Shown in pieces: positions 1-8,889 of a DNA stretch of 64,000 bases. Made by a program: the position numbers and the translations under genes. The first letter of the stretch is position 1, and every line of letters starts with the position of its first letter. The stretch comes from Hyunsoonleella aquatilis (GTDB taxonomy: Bacteria; Bacteroidota; Bacteroidia; Flavobacteriales; Flavobacteriaceae). The notes under the pieces were generated by a model that saw only the letters and a list, made by a program, of their open reading frames with translations, searched no databases and had not been told where the DNA came from. Location of the stretch: the NCBI RefSeq assembly GCF_014270105.1, contig NZ_JACNMF010000003.1, positions 124,001 through 188,000 of the forward strand. The letters are read 5' to 3'.

Positions 1-484
1 TTATAATTGCATCAAAAACGAATACCCACAATTGGGTGGTACATATGAAGTGTACCATCATACGCAGTTTATTTCTCAACTAATTAGTTCAGGGCGATTA
101 AAGGTAGAAGGCGATACTTATAAAGGGAAGCGCATCACCTTTCACGATCCCTGTTATTTGGGTAGGGCAAATAGTGAATATGATGCACCGAGAACACTGT
201 TGCAACAAACAAAAGCTAATCTCGTAGAAATGAAACGCCATAAAAGCACAGCTCTGTGCTGTGGCGCAGGCGGCGCACAAATGTTTAAAGAACCTGAAAA
301 AGGGGATAAGGACATCAATGTACTTAGAACCGAGGATGCTTTAGAAACCAACCCCAATATTATTGCAACCGGTTGCCCTTATTGCAACACGATGATGACA
401 GATGGGGTAAAAAGCAAAGAAAAGGAAAACCAAATTGAAGTATTGGACGTTGCCGAGTTGATTGCTCAATCCATGAATCTTTAA
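1..484 (+). CDS. (Fe-S)-binding protein, cysteine-rich (CCG) domain, 5'-truncated
   Basis: The reading frame is open from base 2, so the gene starts outside the window and only about 160 C-terminal residues are seen. They carry the second cysteine-rich (CCG) domain of the LutA/GlpC/heterodisulfide-reductase family: a DPCYLGR segment, then a CCGAGG motif, then a GCPYCN motif near the end. In this family such cysteines bind an iron-sulfur cluster and the protein acts as the electron-transfer subunit of a membrane or lactate-type oxidoreductase. The TTG at base 32 is internal and is not a believable start, because the frame and the homologous-looking sequence continue upstream of it. The next gene follows after 51 bp on the same strand. 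The exact partner oxidoreductase cannot be told from this fragment. Confidence 0.8.
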   Translation, partial: YNCIKNEYPQLGGTYEVYHHTQFISQLISSGRLKVEGDTYKGKRITFHDPCYLGRANSEYDAPRTLLQQTKANLVEMKRHKSTALCCGAGGAQMFKEPEKGDKDINVLRTEDALETNPNIIATGCPYCNTMMTDGVKSKEKENQIEVLDVAELIAQSMNL

Positions 485-535
485 ATTGATTTTGACTTTA
501 ATCTAAAATCGTAATACGTAAATCATAAATCAAAA

Positions 536-1021
536 ATGCTAGTCGATTTTAACACATTGCCCGATGATGCCAGAGTTTGGATTTACCAAGCCAATCGTTC
601 TTTTACTCCCGAAGAAATTGAAGAGATAGAGTCAAGGTTGGCTGAGTTTATTGAAAACTGGACCGCTCACGGAGCCGACTTGAAGGCAGGCTATACAATT
701 AAATATAAGCGATTTATTGTCATAGGGCTGAATCAACAATTGAATTCTGCTACAGGGTGTTCAATTGATGCTTCTGTACATTTTATCCAACAGTTGGAGA
801 AAGATTTCAATGTAGATCTAATGGACAAAATGAATGTGTCTTATAAGCAGGGAGAGTTTGTGGCTTATAAATCTTTAACGGATTTCAGAAAAATGGCAAA
901 GGATAAAGCGGTGTCAAAGAACACTGTTGTCTTCAACAATCTTGTAGCCAATATTGCTGAATTTAAGGAGAACTGGGAAGTCCCTGCGAGCGAAAGCTGG
1001 CATAGTCGATTTTTAAAATAG
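536..1021 (+). CDS. Conserved flavobacterial 161-aa protein of unknown function
   Basis: A 161-residue soluble protein without signal peptide or membrane segment. Homologues in flavobacteria are often labelled 'ABC transporter ATPase', but no Walker A, signature or Walker B motif is present, so that name is not supported here. It is rich in charged residues, with a helical N-terminal half (SFTPEEIEEIESRLAEF) and a conserved-looking centre around residues 70-85 (GLNQQLNSATGCSIDAS). It follows the Fe-S protein by 51 bp and precedes serB by 93 bp on the same strand, so it may share a transcript with the Fe-S protein. No function is assigned. Confidence 0.75.
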   Translation: MLVDFNTLPDDARVWIYQANRSFTPEEIEEIESRLAEFIENWTAHGADLKAGYTIKYKRFIVIGLNQQLNSATGCSIDASVHFIQQLEKDFNVDLMDKMNVSYKQGEFVAYKSLTDFRKMAKDKAVSKNTVVFNNLVANIAEFKENWEVPASESWHSRFLK

Positions 1022-1114
1022 TAGGTTTTGCTTTAAAGGATTAAGCTCCAAAAAATTTTCATATTTAAAATAGAATAGTGACTTTTACAGCTTTCAAAAT
1101 CGACAGCACAAATT

Positions 1115-2338
1115 ATGGCTACTGATATATTCCTTTTAAGTATTTCTGGACCGGATAGACCGGGATTGACATCAGGTTTAACTGGCGTTTTGGCGGAGTA
1201 TGGCGCGAAGGTTTTGGACATAGGCCAAGCCAATATTCACGAAACCTTGTCTTTGGGCATCATGTTTGAAATTAAGTCAGGAAAAAAGTCTGCTGCTGTG
1301 TTAAAGGATTTGTTGTTCAAGGCTTATGAATTAGGTATTAAAGCGAAGTTCAGGCCTATTTCCCTAAACGAGTATGAGCACTGGGTTGGCCTGCAAGGAA
1401 AGGATAGATATATTGTCACCATTTTGGGCGAAAAACTGGCTGCCGAACAAATTTCCGAAGTCACAAAAATAATTTCTGAAAAGAACCTAAATATAGACTC
1501 CATAAAACGATTGACAGGGCGATTATCTCTAGTCAAAAAGGAAGAGTATCCACGTGCGTCTATTCAATTGTCTATTAGAGGCAAAATCAATAACAAATCT
1601 GAATTCACTGAGAAATTCATGCAGATTTCCAAAGAATTGGATGTAGATATCGCTTTTCAGGAGGACAATATTTTCAGAAGGAACCGACGCTTGGTATGTT
1701 TTGACATGGACTCAACTTTAATTCAAACAGAGGTCATTGATGAACTAGCCGAATTGGCGGGGGTAGGCGAACAGGTGAAAGCCATTACAGAATCTGCCAT
1801 GCAGGGCGAAATTGATTTCAACGAAAGTTTTAAACGCCGAATGAAGTTGCTAAAAGGTCTGAGTGAAGAAGTCCTGCAAGATGTGGCGAAGAATTTGCCT
1901 ATTACCAAAGGAGCGCGAAGATTAATGGATACGCTGAACAGTTATGGTTTTAAGACAGCGATATTATCTGGTGGGTTTACCTATTTTGGCCATTATTTGC
2001 AGAAGGAATTGGGGATTGACTACGTGTATGCCAATCAGTTAGAAATAAAGGACGGCGCTTTAACAGGAGGATACATTGGCGAAATTGTGGACGGTAACAA
2101 AAAAGCCGAATATCTTAGGGAAATTGCTGAAAAGGAGGGTATCGATATTAGCCAGACTATTGCCGTGGGTGATGGGGCAAATGACTTGCCCATGCTTAAT
2201 TTAGCAGGTCTGGGTATCGCGTTTCACGCTAAGCCTAAAGTAAAGGACAATGCCCAAAGTTCTATTTCCAGTATAGGGCTGGATGGTGTATTATATCTGC
2301 TGGGCTACCATGATAGGCATATTGATTTATTGGAGTAG
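1115..2338 (+). CDS. serB: Phosphoserine phosphatase with N-terminal ACT domains
   Basis: Catalyses the last step of serine synthesis, hydrolysing O-phosphoserine to serine in the cytoplasm. The 407 residues divide into an N-terminal regulatory half (about 1-185) with two ACT-like segments, the first beginning IFLLSISGPDRPGLTSGLTG, and a C-terminal HAD phosphatase. HAD motif I is D197-M-D199-S-T, with D197 the expected phospho-acceptor. Motif II is the ILSGGF segment, and motif III/IV is the VGDGANDLPML segment near residue 350. The long form with doubled ACT domains is known from actinobacteria and Bacteroidetes, and the ACT part is expected to sense serine. The ATG start fits the start of the ACT domain. 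The downstream neighbour is convergent. Confidence 0.95.
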   Translation: MATDIFLLSISGPDRPGLTSGLTGVLAEYGAKVLDIGQANIHETLSLGIMFEIKSGKKSAAVLKDLLFKAYELGIKAKFRPISLNEYEHWVGLQGKDRYIVTILGEKLAAEQISEVTKIISEKNLNIDSIKRLTGRLSLVKKEEYPRASIQLSIRGKINNKSEFTEKFMQISKELDVDIAFQEDNIFRRNRRLVCFDMDSTLIQTEVIDELAELAGVGEQVKAITESAMQGEIDFNESFKRRMKLLKGLSEEVLQDVAKNLPITKGARRLMDTLNSYGFKTAILSGGFTYFGHYLQKELGIDYVYANQLEIKDGALTGGYIGEIVDGNKKAEYLREIAEKEGIDISQTIAVGDGANDLPMLNLAGLGIAFHAKPKVKDNAQSSISSIGLDGVLYLLGYHDRHIDLLE

Positions 2339-2360
2339 AAAAAAACCGAAGACTTTCAAA

Positions 2361-3110
2361 TTAGACTATTTTTTTGATGACCCGAAGTTTATGGGTATGC
2401 TTTTTTTTGTCCACATTATAAATTCCTGAGTGATCCAAACGGTCAATTCTCACTTTGCCGTGTGCGTGGATGATGTAATTATCTTTCATGATGATGCCCA
2501 CATGGATAATTTCTCCCTCATTGTTGTCAAAAAAAGCTAAATCCCCAGGCTCGCTTTCTTCAATGAAGCTCAGAGGTTCCCCCTGAGTAGCCTGTTGTGA
2601 AGCATCTCGAAGCAGTTTATAGCCATTAAGTTTATATACCATCTGCGTAAACCCAGAGCAATCAATACCGAACGGGGTTTTTCCACCCCAAAGATACGGG
2701 CTGTTCAAATACAAAAATGCAGTGTTGACTAGATTTGATTTATCCGATAGACCTTCGGTAGAATTACCATCGAATTGATGGTTCAATAGCGACAACCCAT
2801 TCAATGAGGAGCCCAATGGGATAGGAGACAGTTGTTCATTTTCATCTTGAACAAATTCCACCAAATCAGTTGCAATTCTGGGTGTTTCGATATTTAGGCT
2901 TCTATAATCCTCGGCTGAAATTTCAAGGTATTGCTTGTTGTCAATCCAGCCCTCATATTTATCAAATGCCAAACGGATTTTGCTCCAATTCTTGCGGAGT
3001 TCAGTCACTTTAAAAAAATCGCCATAAAGTACCTGCGACACCAACTCGCTTTTGTCAGAAGCCTCAAATCTTAAGGGAACGATACTTAAATTACAAATTC
3101 CGTACTGCAT
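2361..3110 (-). CDS. NlpC/P60 (C40) peptidase with bacterial SH3 region
   Basis: A 249-residue cell-wall peptidase predicted to cut gamma-D-Glu-meso-DAP or similar peptide bonds in peptidoglycan stems. Residues about 1-65 look like a bacterial SH3 domain, and about 120-249 are the NlpC/P60 domain. The catalytic triad is visible as C151 in the IDCSGF motif, H203 (IIHVGI) and H215 (IIHAHG). I start the gene at the ATG whose complement lies at 3108-3110; a TTG one codon upstream is possible but less likely. No signal peptide is visible, which is usual for this flavobacterial group. It is convergent with serB (22 bp gap) and lies 80 bp downstream of the thiolase gene on the same strand. Confidence 0.9.
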   Translation of the reverse strand: MQYGICNLSIVPLRFEASDKSELVSQVLYGDFFKVTELRKNWSKIRLAFDKYEGWIDNKQYLEISAEDYRSLNIETPRIATDLVEFVQDENEQLSPIPLGSSLNGLSLLNHQFDGNSTEGLSDKSNLVNTAFLYLNSPYLWGGKTPFGIDCSGFTQMVYKLNGYKLLRDASQQATQGEPLSFIEESEPGDLAFFDNNEGEIIHVGIIMKDNYIIHAHGKVRIDRLDHSGIYNVDKKKHTHKLRVIKKIV

Positions 3111-3190
3111 CAATCAAAAGTTAGTATCAAAAAAAGAAAATGTTTTCCATGCGAATTAACTGCCTACTGCCACTGTTCACTGTCAACTGA

Positions 3191-4369
3191 TTAGGGTCGT
3201 TCAATAACCATTGCGGAAGCACCACCGCCTCCATTACAGATTGCGGCTGCTCCAATCTTGGCATCGTTTTGCTCCAAAACACTCAGAAGAGTAATTAAAA
3301 TCCTCACGCCCGAACAACCCAACGGATGCCCTAAGGATACAGCACCACCATTTACATTTACATTTTCATCATTTAAACCTAAAATTTTCATATTAGCAAG
3401 GGCTACCACGGAAAATGCCTCATTGAACTCAAAAAAGTCAACATCCTTTTGAACAATTCCTGCTTTAGCCAAAGCCTTTGGCAGTGCCTTTGCCGGAGCC
3501 GTTGTAAACCATTTGGGCTCATGTGCGGCATCAGCGTAGCTCTTAATAATTGCCAGTATTTTTAGTCCGAGTTCATTAGCTTTTTTTCGGCTCATTAAGA
3601 CCATGGCACCTGCACCATCATTAATGGTGGACGCATTGGCGGCAGTAACCGTTCCCTCTTTTGTAAAAGCGGGGCGCAAACTCGGGACTTTTTCAAGTTT
3701 TACCTTAGTGAATTCCTCATCGGTATCTACAATAATCGGTTCGCCTCTTCGCTGCGGTACTTCAACTGGAACGACTTCATTTTTAAATTTTCCGGATTCC
3801 CATGCTTCCGCCGAGCGTTGGTAAGATTGAATGGCATAGGCATCCTGAGCTTCCCTTGAAAACTCATATTCAGTAGCGCAAGCATCTGCACAAACACCCA
3901 TGGCATTTTGGTCGTAGGCATCGACGAGTCCATCCTTTTGCATGCCATCCACTAAAGTACCTGGGCCAAACTTTGTTCCAGTTCTCGCATAAAGATAATG
4001 TGGGATTAAACTCATATTTTCCATACCTCCAGCAACTACTATTTCCGCATCACCTAAGCGGATGGCCTGAGCGGCATGCATTACAGCTTTCATTCCGGAC
4101 GCGCAAACTTTATTTATCGTGGTACATGGCACCGTATTTGGAATACCTGCACCCAACGCGGCCTGCCTTGCCGGGGCTTGACCAGTACCGGCCTGAATCA
4201 CATTGCCCATAAAAACTTCCTCCACCAAATCAGGTTTTAACCCTACTTTATCCATAGCCCCTTTAATGGCTATCGAACCCAATTTTGTAGCGGGTACAGT
4301 GGACAATGCCCCTAAAAAGCTTCCAATAGGTGTTCTTGCCACAGAAACAATTACAACGTCTGAATCCAT
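3191..4369 (-). CDS. Acetyl-CoA C-acyltransferase (thiolase)
   Basis: A full-length 392-residue thiolase, a cytoplasmic enzyme that either condenses two acetyl-CoA or cleaves beta-ketoacyl-CoA. The nucleophilic cysteine is C89 in the NKVCASGMKAV motif, H348 sits in GHPLGCSG, and the second catalytic cysteine is C378 in ICNGGGGAS. These three motifs and the length place it with biosynthetic-type acetyl-CoA acetyltransferases (AtoB/PhaA-like), but substrate length cannot be decided from motifs alone, so I give no symbol. The ATG at 4367-4369 begins the typical N-terminus (DVVIVSVARTPIGSF). It is divergent from the HD phosphohydrolase, with 262 bp between them. Confidence 0.92.
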   Translation of the reverse strand: MDSDVVIVSVARTPIGSFLGALSTVPATKLGSIAIKGAMDKVGLKPDLVEEVFMGNVIQAGTGQAPARQAALGAGIPNTVPCTTINKVCASGMKAVMHAAQAIRLGDAEIVVAGGMENMSLIPHYLYARTGTKFGPGTLVDGMQKDGLVDAYDQNAMGVCADACATEYEFSREAQDAYAIQSYQRSAEAWESGKFKNEVVPVEVPQRRGEPIIVDTDEEFTKVKLEKVPSLRPAFTKEGTVTAANASTINDGAGAMVLMSRKKANELGLKILAIIKSYADAAHEPKWFTTAPAKALPKALAKAGIVQKDVDFFEFNEAFSVVALANMKILGLNDENVNVNGGAVSLGHPLGCSGVRILITLLSVLEQNDAKIGAAAICNGGGGASAMVIERP

Positions 4370-4605
4370 CTTTATTCGCGAGTTTATTACAGGCGAAAAT
4401 AATCAATTTTTAACAGATAATATAAGGATTGGGGCTATTATAAAAAATCAAGATTATGCAACGAAATTTATTGCTTTTCTTCTGTAAAACTGAATTTCAT
4501 AAATTTTAAAACTACAAATTTCAGTTTCACCTCTGTAACCGCTCCGCTAGTCCATGTAATTTATTTCATTTGTCTTTTGTGAGTTTTCAAATGAAAAAAT
4601 TCATG

Positions 4606-4613
4606 TACTTTTG
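4606..4613 (+). promoter_or_regulatory. Putative -7 promoter box of the HD phosphohydrolase gene
   Basis: TACTTTTG matches the Bacteroidetes -7 consensus TAnnTTTG exactly and lies 18 bp before the start codon at 4632. No good -33 TTG is seen at the ideal spacing, so the call rests on the -7 box alone. The rest of the 262-bp divergent gap shows nothing else recognisable. Confidence 0.4.
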
Positions 4614-4631
4614 AATTTACTAAGATAAACT

Positions 4632-6680
4632 ATGAGGGACTTTATCAATAAACTTTACAGAAATCATTCGCTGATCTATAAGGTCCTATTATTCGTTTCC
4701 ACTACTTTTTTAATTGTTTATCTTTTTCCAAAGAGCGGAAAATTTAAATACGGTTTTGAAAAAGGGAAGCCTTGGCAATCAGAGGATTTGCAGGCTCCCT
4801 TTGATTTTGCTATCAAAAAATCGGATGCCGAAATCGCCAAGGAAATACAGGACATTGAAAGCCGGGCGCCGGCGTATTTCGATTTAGATGAAAGCATCAA
4901 AAGTAAAGTCCTAAAAAATTACGACGCTGATTTTAGGGAAAACTTTACGGACTCCATTTCCAACACGCTTTCTGAAAGACTGAAACAAAATGGATTGGAT
5001 ATTATCGATGAGCTCTACGCTTATGGTGTCCTATCGGAATCCATGAATTTTGAAGATGATAAGTTGGTGACCATTTTAAGCGGAAATGTTGAGATGCAAA
5101 GTACAACCTTTTCCAATTTGATTCAGCAGGATGAAATAAGGAACTTCATTGAGAATGCTTTGAGGAAGCGTAATTTGAAAACTTACATCCCGCAGTACGT
5201 AGCATTGTTTTTCGATATTATTGAGCCTGATTTGAAATATAACAAGTCGTTTACCGAAAAGGCCCTAAATAGCGATTTGAACAAGATTTCATATACCCGA
5301 GGAAGTATCGAAAAGGAGCAGCTTATCATTTCCAAAGGGGAAGTAGTTGAGGGGGATAAATTTCAGATTTTGAAATCTCTTCAATCTGAATATGAGTCGC
5401 AAGTGTGGAATGAGTCCAACTATAATTGGATTCTTTTCGCCTATACACTTTTGGTGGCTTTGGCTTTGTTGATGTTGCTCCTTTTTCTGAGAAAATATCG
5501 TATTGAAGTGTTTGAAAACAACACAAAAGTTACTTTTATTTTCTTCAATGTATTGTTGATGGTATTTATCACAACTTTGGTTGTAAACTACAATTCGGAG
5601 TTCTTATACGTGGTGCCTATATGTGTGCTGCCTTTGGTTTTAAAAGCCTTTTTTGATGCCAGACTTGGGATGTTTGCCCATGTGATAACGGTGTTGCTTT
5701 TGGGTTCAATAGTTCCCAATAGCTACGAATATATGTTTTTGCAGATTTTGGCAGGTATTGTTACCATACTTACGGTTTCAGAACTGTATAAGCGGGCCAA
5801 TCTTTTTATTTCCGTCGGGCAGATTACGCTGATCTATATTATTGCGTATTTCGCATTTTTTGTAATTCATGAAGGCAGTATAGAAACCATTGATTTGACC
5901 AACTTTTTGTTGTTTTTCCTTTGCGGATTGGCCACATTATTTGTACAGCCTTTGATTTATGCATTTGAGAAATTGTTCGGATTGGTTTCCGATGTATCGC
6001 TTTTGGAGTTGTCCGATACCAATACAAAATTACTAAAGGAGTTGTCTAATATTGCTCCTGGAACATTTCACCATTCGTTAAACGTTGCAAATTTAGCAGA
6101 AGCTTCCGCCAATGAAATTGGGGCCAACGCCATGCTTGTTAGGGTAGGGGCATTGTATCACGATATTGGGAAGATGGTAAACCCTAATTATTTTATTGAA
6201 AACCAATCCACGGGAATAAACCCACATGATGAACTATCTTCAACGGAAAGCGCTAGGATTATTACCGATCATGTGATAAATGGCATCGAAATAGCTAAAA
6301 AATATAACCTGCCGGACAGGGTCATTGATTTTATAAGAACACACCATGGGACTAGCGTAGTCTATTATTTTTTTATAAAGGCTAAGGAAACTGATAAGGA
6401 TATCGATATGGATCTGTTCCGTTATCCCGGACCAAAACCCTTTAGTAAGGAAACGGCCATTTTAATGATGTGCGATAGTGTTGAGGCGGCATCAAAAAGT
6501 TTAAAAAACCCTACGTCAACCAAAATTGATGCCTTTGTGGAAAACATTATCAATAAGCAGATTGATGAAGAGCAGTTTTTGAATGCGAATATTACGTTTA
6601 AGGAAATACAGTCCATTAAAAAAATACTAAAACACAAGCTTGCAAATATTTATCATTTAAGGATAGAATATCCTGAATAA
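4632..6680 (+). CDS. 7TM-HD family phosphohydrolase (PgpH-like)
   Basis: A 682-residue membrane protein of the 7TMR-HD class; the family includes PgpH, which hydrolyses cyclic di-AMP. An N-terminal membrane segment (about 17-33) is followed by an extracytoplasmic domain of about 220 residues, then a block of roughly seven hydrophobic segments (about 262-465), then a cytoplasmic HD domain (about 480-660). The metal-binding motif H510-D511 sits in ALYHDIGKM, preceded by HHSLNVANLAE and followed by RTHHGTSVVYYF, as expected of HD phosphodiesterases. The length is normal for flavobacterial members. The domain order supports a signalling nucleotide hydrolase; c-di-AMP as substrate is by family analogy only. 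Confidence 0.88.
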   Translation: MRDFINKLYRNHSLIYKVLLFVSTTFLIVYLFPKSGKFKYGFEKGKPWQSEDLQAPFDFAIKKSDAEIAKEIQDIESRAPAYFDLDESIKSKVLKNYDADFRENFTDSISNTLSERLKQNGLDIIDELYAYGVLSESMNFEDDKLVTILSGNVEMQSTTFSNLIQQDEIRNFIENALRKRNLKTYIPQYVALFFDIIEPDLKYNKSFTEKALNSDLNKISYTRGSIEKEQLIISKGEVVEGDKFQILKSLQSEYESQVWNESNYNWILFAYTLLVALALLMLLLFLRKYRIEVFENNTKVTFIFFNVLLMVFITTLVVNYNSEFLYVVPICVLPLVLKAFFDARLGMFAHVITVLLLGSIVPNSYEYMFLQILAGIVTILTVSELYKRANLFISVGQITLIYIIAYFAFFVIHEGSIETIDLTNFLLFFLCGLATLFVQPLIYAFEKLFGLVSDVSLLELSDTNTKLLKELSNIAPGTFHHSLNVANLAEASANEIGANAMLVRVGALYHDIGKMVNPNYFIENQSTGINPHDELSSTESARIITDHVINGIEIAKKYNLPDRVIDFIRTHHGTSVVYYFFIKAKETDKDIDMDLFRYPGPKPFSKETAILMMCDSVEAASKSLKNPTSTKIDAFVENIINKQIDEEQFLNANITFKEIQSIKKILKHKLANIYHLRIEYPE

Positions 6681-6706
6681 AAAATGAAAAAATAAATAAA
6701 AAAAAG

Positions 6707-6737
6707 TTGTGTTCTTTCAGATGAAGACTTACATTTG
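6707..6737 (+). promoter_or_regulatory. Promoter of the tRNA-Ser/tRNA-Pro unit
   Basis: A TTG at 6707-6709 is followed after 20 bp by TACATTTG (6730-6737), an exact match to the Bacteroidetes -33/-7 arrangement. The first tRNA starts 39 bp after the -7 box. This promoter is a useful yardstick for the unusual promoters of the polysaccharide locus, which have the same 20-bp spacing but a different upstream element. Confidence 0.75.
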
Positions 6738-6775
6738 CAACCGCAATTTTGATTGCTAAGTTCTTTAAAGAGCTG

Positions 6776-6859
6776 GGAGAGGTGCCAGAGTGGTAATGGA
6801 GCAGATTGCTAATCTGTCAACGCGTAAGTGTTGCCCGGGTTCGAATCCCGGTCTCTCCG
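6776..6859 (+). tRNA. tRNA-Ser (anticodon GCT)
   Basis: 84 nt with a 7-bp acceptor stem (GGAGAGG with TCTCTCC, one G-T pair), discriminator G, a long variable arm typical of serine tRNAs, and a T arm containing GGTTCGAATCCCG. The anticodon loop reads TTGCTAA with anticodon GCT, decoding AGC/AGT. CCA is not encoded. Confidence 0.95.
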
Positions 6860-6880
6860 CAAGTTTAAAGATAGCCAATT

Positions 6881-6955
6881 CGGGGTGTAGCGTAGCCCGG
6901 TTATCGCGCCGCGTTTGGGACGCGGAGGTCGCAGGTTCGAATCCTGCCACCCCGA
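6881..6955 (+). tRNA. tRNA-Pro (anticodon TGG)
   Basis: 75 nt with acceptor stem CGGGGTG paired with CACCCCG, discriminator A, a CGCGT/ACGCG-type anticodon stem, and a T arm with GGTTCGAATCC. The anticodon is TGG, which reads all CCN proline codons. It lies 21 bp after tRNA-Ser and is likely cotranscribed with it. CCA is not encoded. Confidence 0.95.
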
Positions 6956-6980
6956 CAAGCCTAGTTATAGGTCGAAGCAG

Positions 6981-7014
6981 AACACTGTTAATCTTATGAT
7001 TATCAGTGTTTTTT
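6981..7014 (+). terminator. Rho-independent terminator after the tRNA pair
   Basis: AACACTG (6981-6987) pairs with CAGTGTT (7004-7010). The stem continues through one mismatch and five more pairs to a TTAT loop, and a T-rich run follows. It lies 26 bp after tRNA-Pro and closes the tRNA unit. The following 170 bp before the next gene show no other clear feature apart from a weak TAATTTG promoter-like box near 7166. Confidence 0.85.
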
Positions 7015-7183
7015 GTTTTTATGGGTTTTTATTTGATATCAAATGAAAGCTTTAAACCCATTAAAAAGGTGTACAATACTTCACTGAAAATGCCTTAGAA
7101 GGTTAAAAATCCATTTTTAATCCAAAACTGAACATTCTAAAAGTTGTTGCGTCCTATAGGTGTGATAATTTGAAAAACATCTT

Positions 7184-8236
7184 ATGAAAAATTTGATATT
7201 ACTATTTGCTGTACTGTCAACACTAGCTAGTTCAGTTTTTGCTCAAAATGAATGGATTTACAATAAGAATCCAAAATCGTCAGGTTGGAACATTAAAAAA
7301 ATAAAAAAGTTCAATAGATACATTATTGATAGTACAAAGGTTACCGGACTTGTGATAGTATACAACGGACAAATTATTTATGACTATGGTGATATTAGAG
7401 AGAATAGCTACATAGCATCTTGCAGGAAAAGTGTTTTGTCCATGTTATATGGTAAATATGTAGAAAATGGGACTATTGATTTAAATAAAACACTAAAAGA
7501 GCTGAAAATAGATGATGTTAAAGGTATTTTGCCAATAGAACAAAAAGCTACAATAAGAGACTTAATTTCAGCGCGATCTGGGGTTTACCACCCCGAAAAT
7601 TATAAAGGAGGGCTACAACAATATGCCCCCAAAAGAGGTTCTGTAAAGCCAGGGACATATTGGTTGTACAATAATTGGGATTTCAATGTTGCAGGTTTTG
7701 TTTTTGAACAAGAAACAAAAAAGAGTATTTATGATGAGGTTGAAGAACAACTTGTAAGGCCAATAAATATGCAAGATTGGAACAGAAATCTTCAGGGAAA
7801 AAGGGGGAATATAGCACTTTCAAAATATTTGGCGTATCCAATGTGGTTTTCAACAAGAGATATGGCTAGAATAGGACTATTAATGCTTAATAAAGGAAAT
7901 TGGTACGGTCAACAAGTTATACCGAGGCATTGGGTGGACGAAATGTTAAAACAAAGAACTACGCATCAAGAAATTAATAATAACGTTCCCATTTTTAAAA
8001 ATAAGGGAGTAAATTTTGGATATGGATATATGTGGTGGTTATTCGAAAATATGCAAGATAAAAAATTTAAAAATGCATATGCTGCTCTAGGTTCTATGGG
8101 GCAAGTAATAGCTGTTTACCCAGAAATTAATGTAGTCGTAGCCTATAAAACCAAAGCAGCATATAGAAGGTCTAACAAAGGAAAAGTGAAATATGATATT
8201 TTAAAAAAGGTCGCTAAGTTATATAACCCAATTTAA
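7184..8236 (+). CDS. Exported serine hydrolase, class C beta-lactamase fold
   Basis: A 350-residue protein with a Sec signal peptide (about 1-20, ending SSVFAQ). The beta-lactamase/penicillin-binding-protein-like catalytic motifs are S79-C-R-K82 (SxxK) and Y162-N-N164 (YxN). The region is followed by the WFSTRDMARIGLLMLNKG segment typical of the 'serine hydrolase' (Pfam Beta-lactamase) family. Such proteins act in the periplasm as esterases, D-amino peptidases or related hydrolases, and the substrate here is unknown. The gene stands alone between the tRNA terminator and the sigma-factor gene, 88 bp upstream of the latter, and has no sign of belonging to the polysaccharide locus. Confidence 0.85.
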   Translation: MKNLILLFAVLSTLASSVFAQNEWIYNKNPKSSGWNIKKIKKFNRYIIDSTKVTGLVIVYNGQIIYDYGDIRENSYIASCRKSVLSMLYGKYVENGTIDLNKTLKELKIDDVKGILPIEQKATIRDLISARSGVYHPENYKGGLQQYAPKRGSVKPGTYWLYNNWDFNVAGFVFEQETKKSIYDEVEEQLVRPINMQDWNRNLQGKRGNIALSKYLAYPMWFSTRDMARIGLLMLNKGNWYGQQVIPRHWVDEMLKQRTTHQEINNNVPIFKNKGVNFGYGYMWWLFENMQDKKFKNAYAALGSMGQVIAVYPEINVVVAYKTKAAYRRSNKGKVKYDILKKVAKLYNPI

Positions 8237-8324
8237 TCTCAATAACCACTGAATTAATATTAAAATGAGCATTAAAAAAATATGATTCACCTTATAGGTT
8301 GCTATTGTAATTAATGATGTTTCA

Positions 8325-8885
8325 ATGAATTCCAAAACTCAAAACTCTTTAGGTTTAAAACTCAATTTGCTTGTGTTGAGGTGTCAGGTAGGTGATCAAC
8401 AAGCATTCAAAGAGTTGTGTGTTCAGTTTAACCCTGTAACACGTAGATTTTTAAAGAGTTTAGTTAAAAGCGATGCGGCTTCAGATTTAAATCAAGAGGT
8501 TTGGATTTCTGTATACCAAAGAATAGCCTCGCTTGATGATGTTTCTAGATTTAAATATTGGTTATATCAGATTACAAGGAATAAGGCAATGGACTATTTC
8601 CGAAAAAGTAAAAAGCTGGACTATTTTGACGAGCTAACTCATGGTACTGCCCTTCAATTATTTACAACGTATGAAGATGATAAAAATTTGTTTTATCATA
8701 AACAAATTCATAAGGCCAGGGAAAGTTTATCTCCCAAACTGAATGAGGTAGTTGAGTTGTATTATTTTCAAGGAATGGATTACGAAGAAATAGCCCTCAT
8801 TGTCGGGTGTTCAATGGGTACAGTAAAATCTAGAATACATAATGCAAAGCATAAAATAAAGGAATGGTTAAACAAAAATCACTAA
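8325..8885 (+). CDS. RNA polymerase sigma factor, ECF type
   Basis: A 186-residue sigma-70 family protein of extracytoplasmic-function size. Region 2 lies at about residues 25-95 (SDLNQEVWISVYQRIASL then FKYWLYQITRNKAMDYFRK). Region 4 lies at about 120-180 and contains the helix-turn-helix YEEIALIVGCSMGTVKSRIH. It directs RNA polymerase to an alternative promoter set. The next gene starts 4 bp after its stop codon, so the two are an operon. No classical zinc-finger anti-sigma factor is seen; the adjacent membrane protein may act in its place, which is inference from position only. Confidence 0.9.
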   Translation: MNSKTQNSLGLKLNLLVLRCQVGDQQAFKELCVQFNPVTRRFLKSLVKSDAASDLNQEVWISVYQRIASLDDVSRFKYWLYQITRNKAMDYFRKSKKLDYFDELTHGTALQLFTTYEDDKNLFYHKQIHKARESLSPKLNEVVELYYFQGMDYEEIALIVGCSMGTVKSRIHNAKHKIKEWLNKNH

Positions 8886-8889
8886 AATC

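Noticed and set aside
536-1021. Annotation of the 161-aa protein as an ABC transporter ATPase
   Set aside because: No Walker A, signature or Walker B motif is visible and the protein is too short; the name seems to be inherited from databases.
6765-6999. Short reading frames over the two tRNA genes on either strand
   Set aside because: They are formed by the tRNA sequences themselves and have no coding features.
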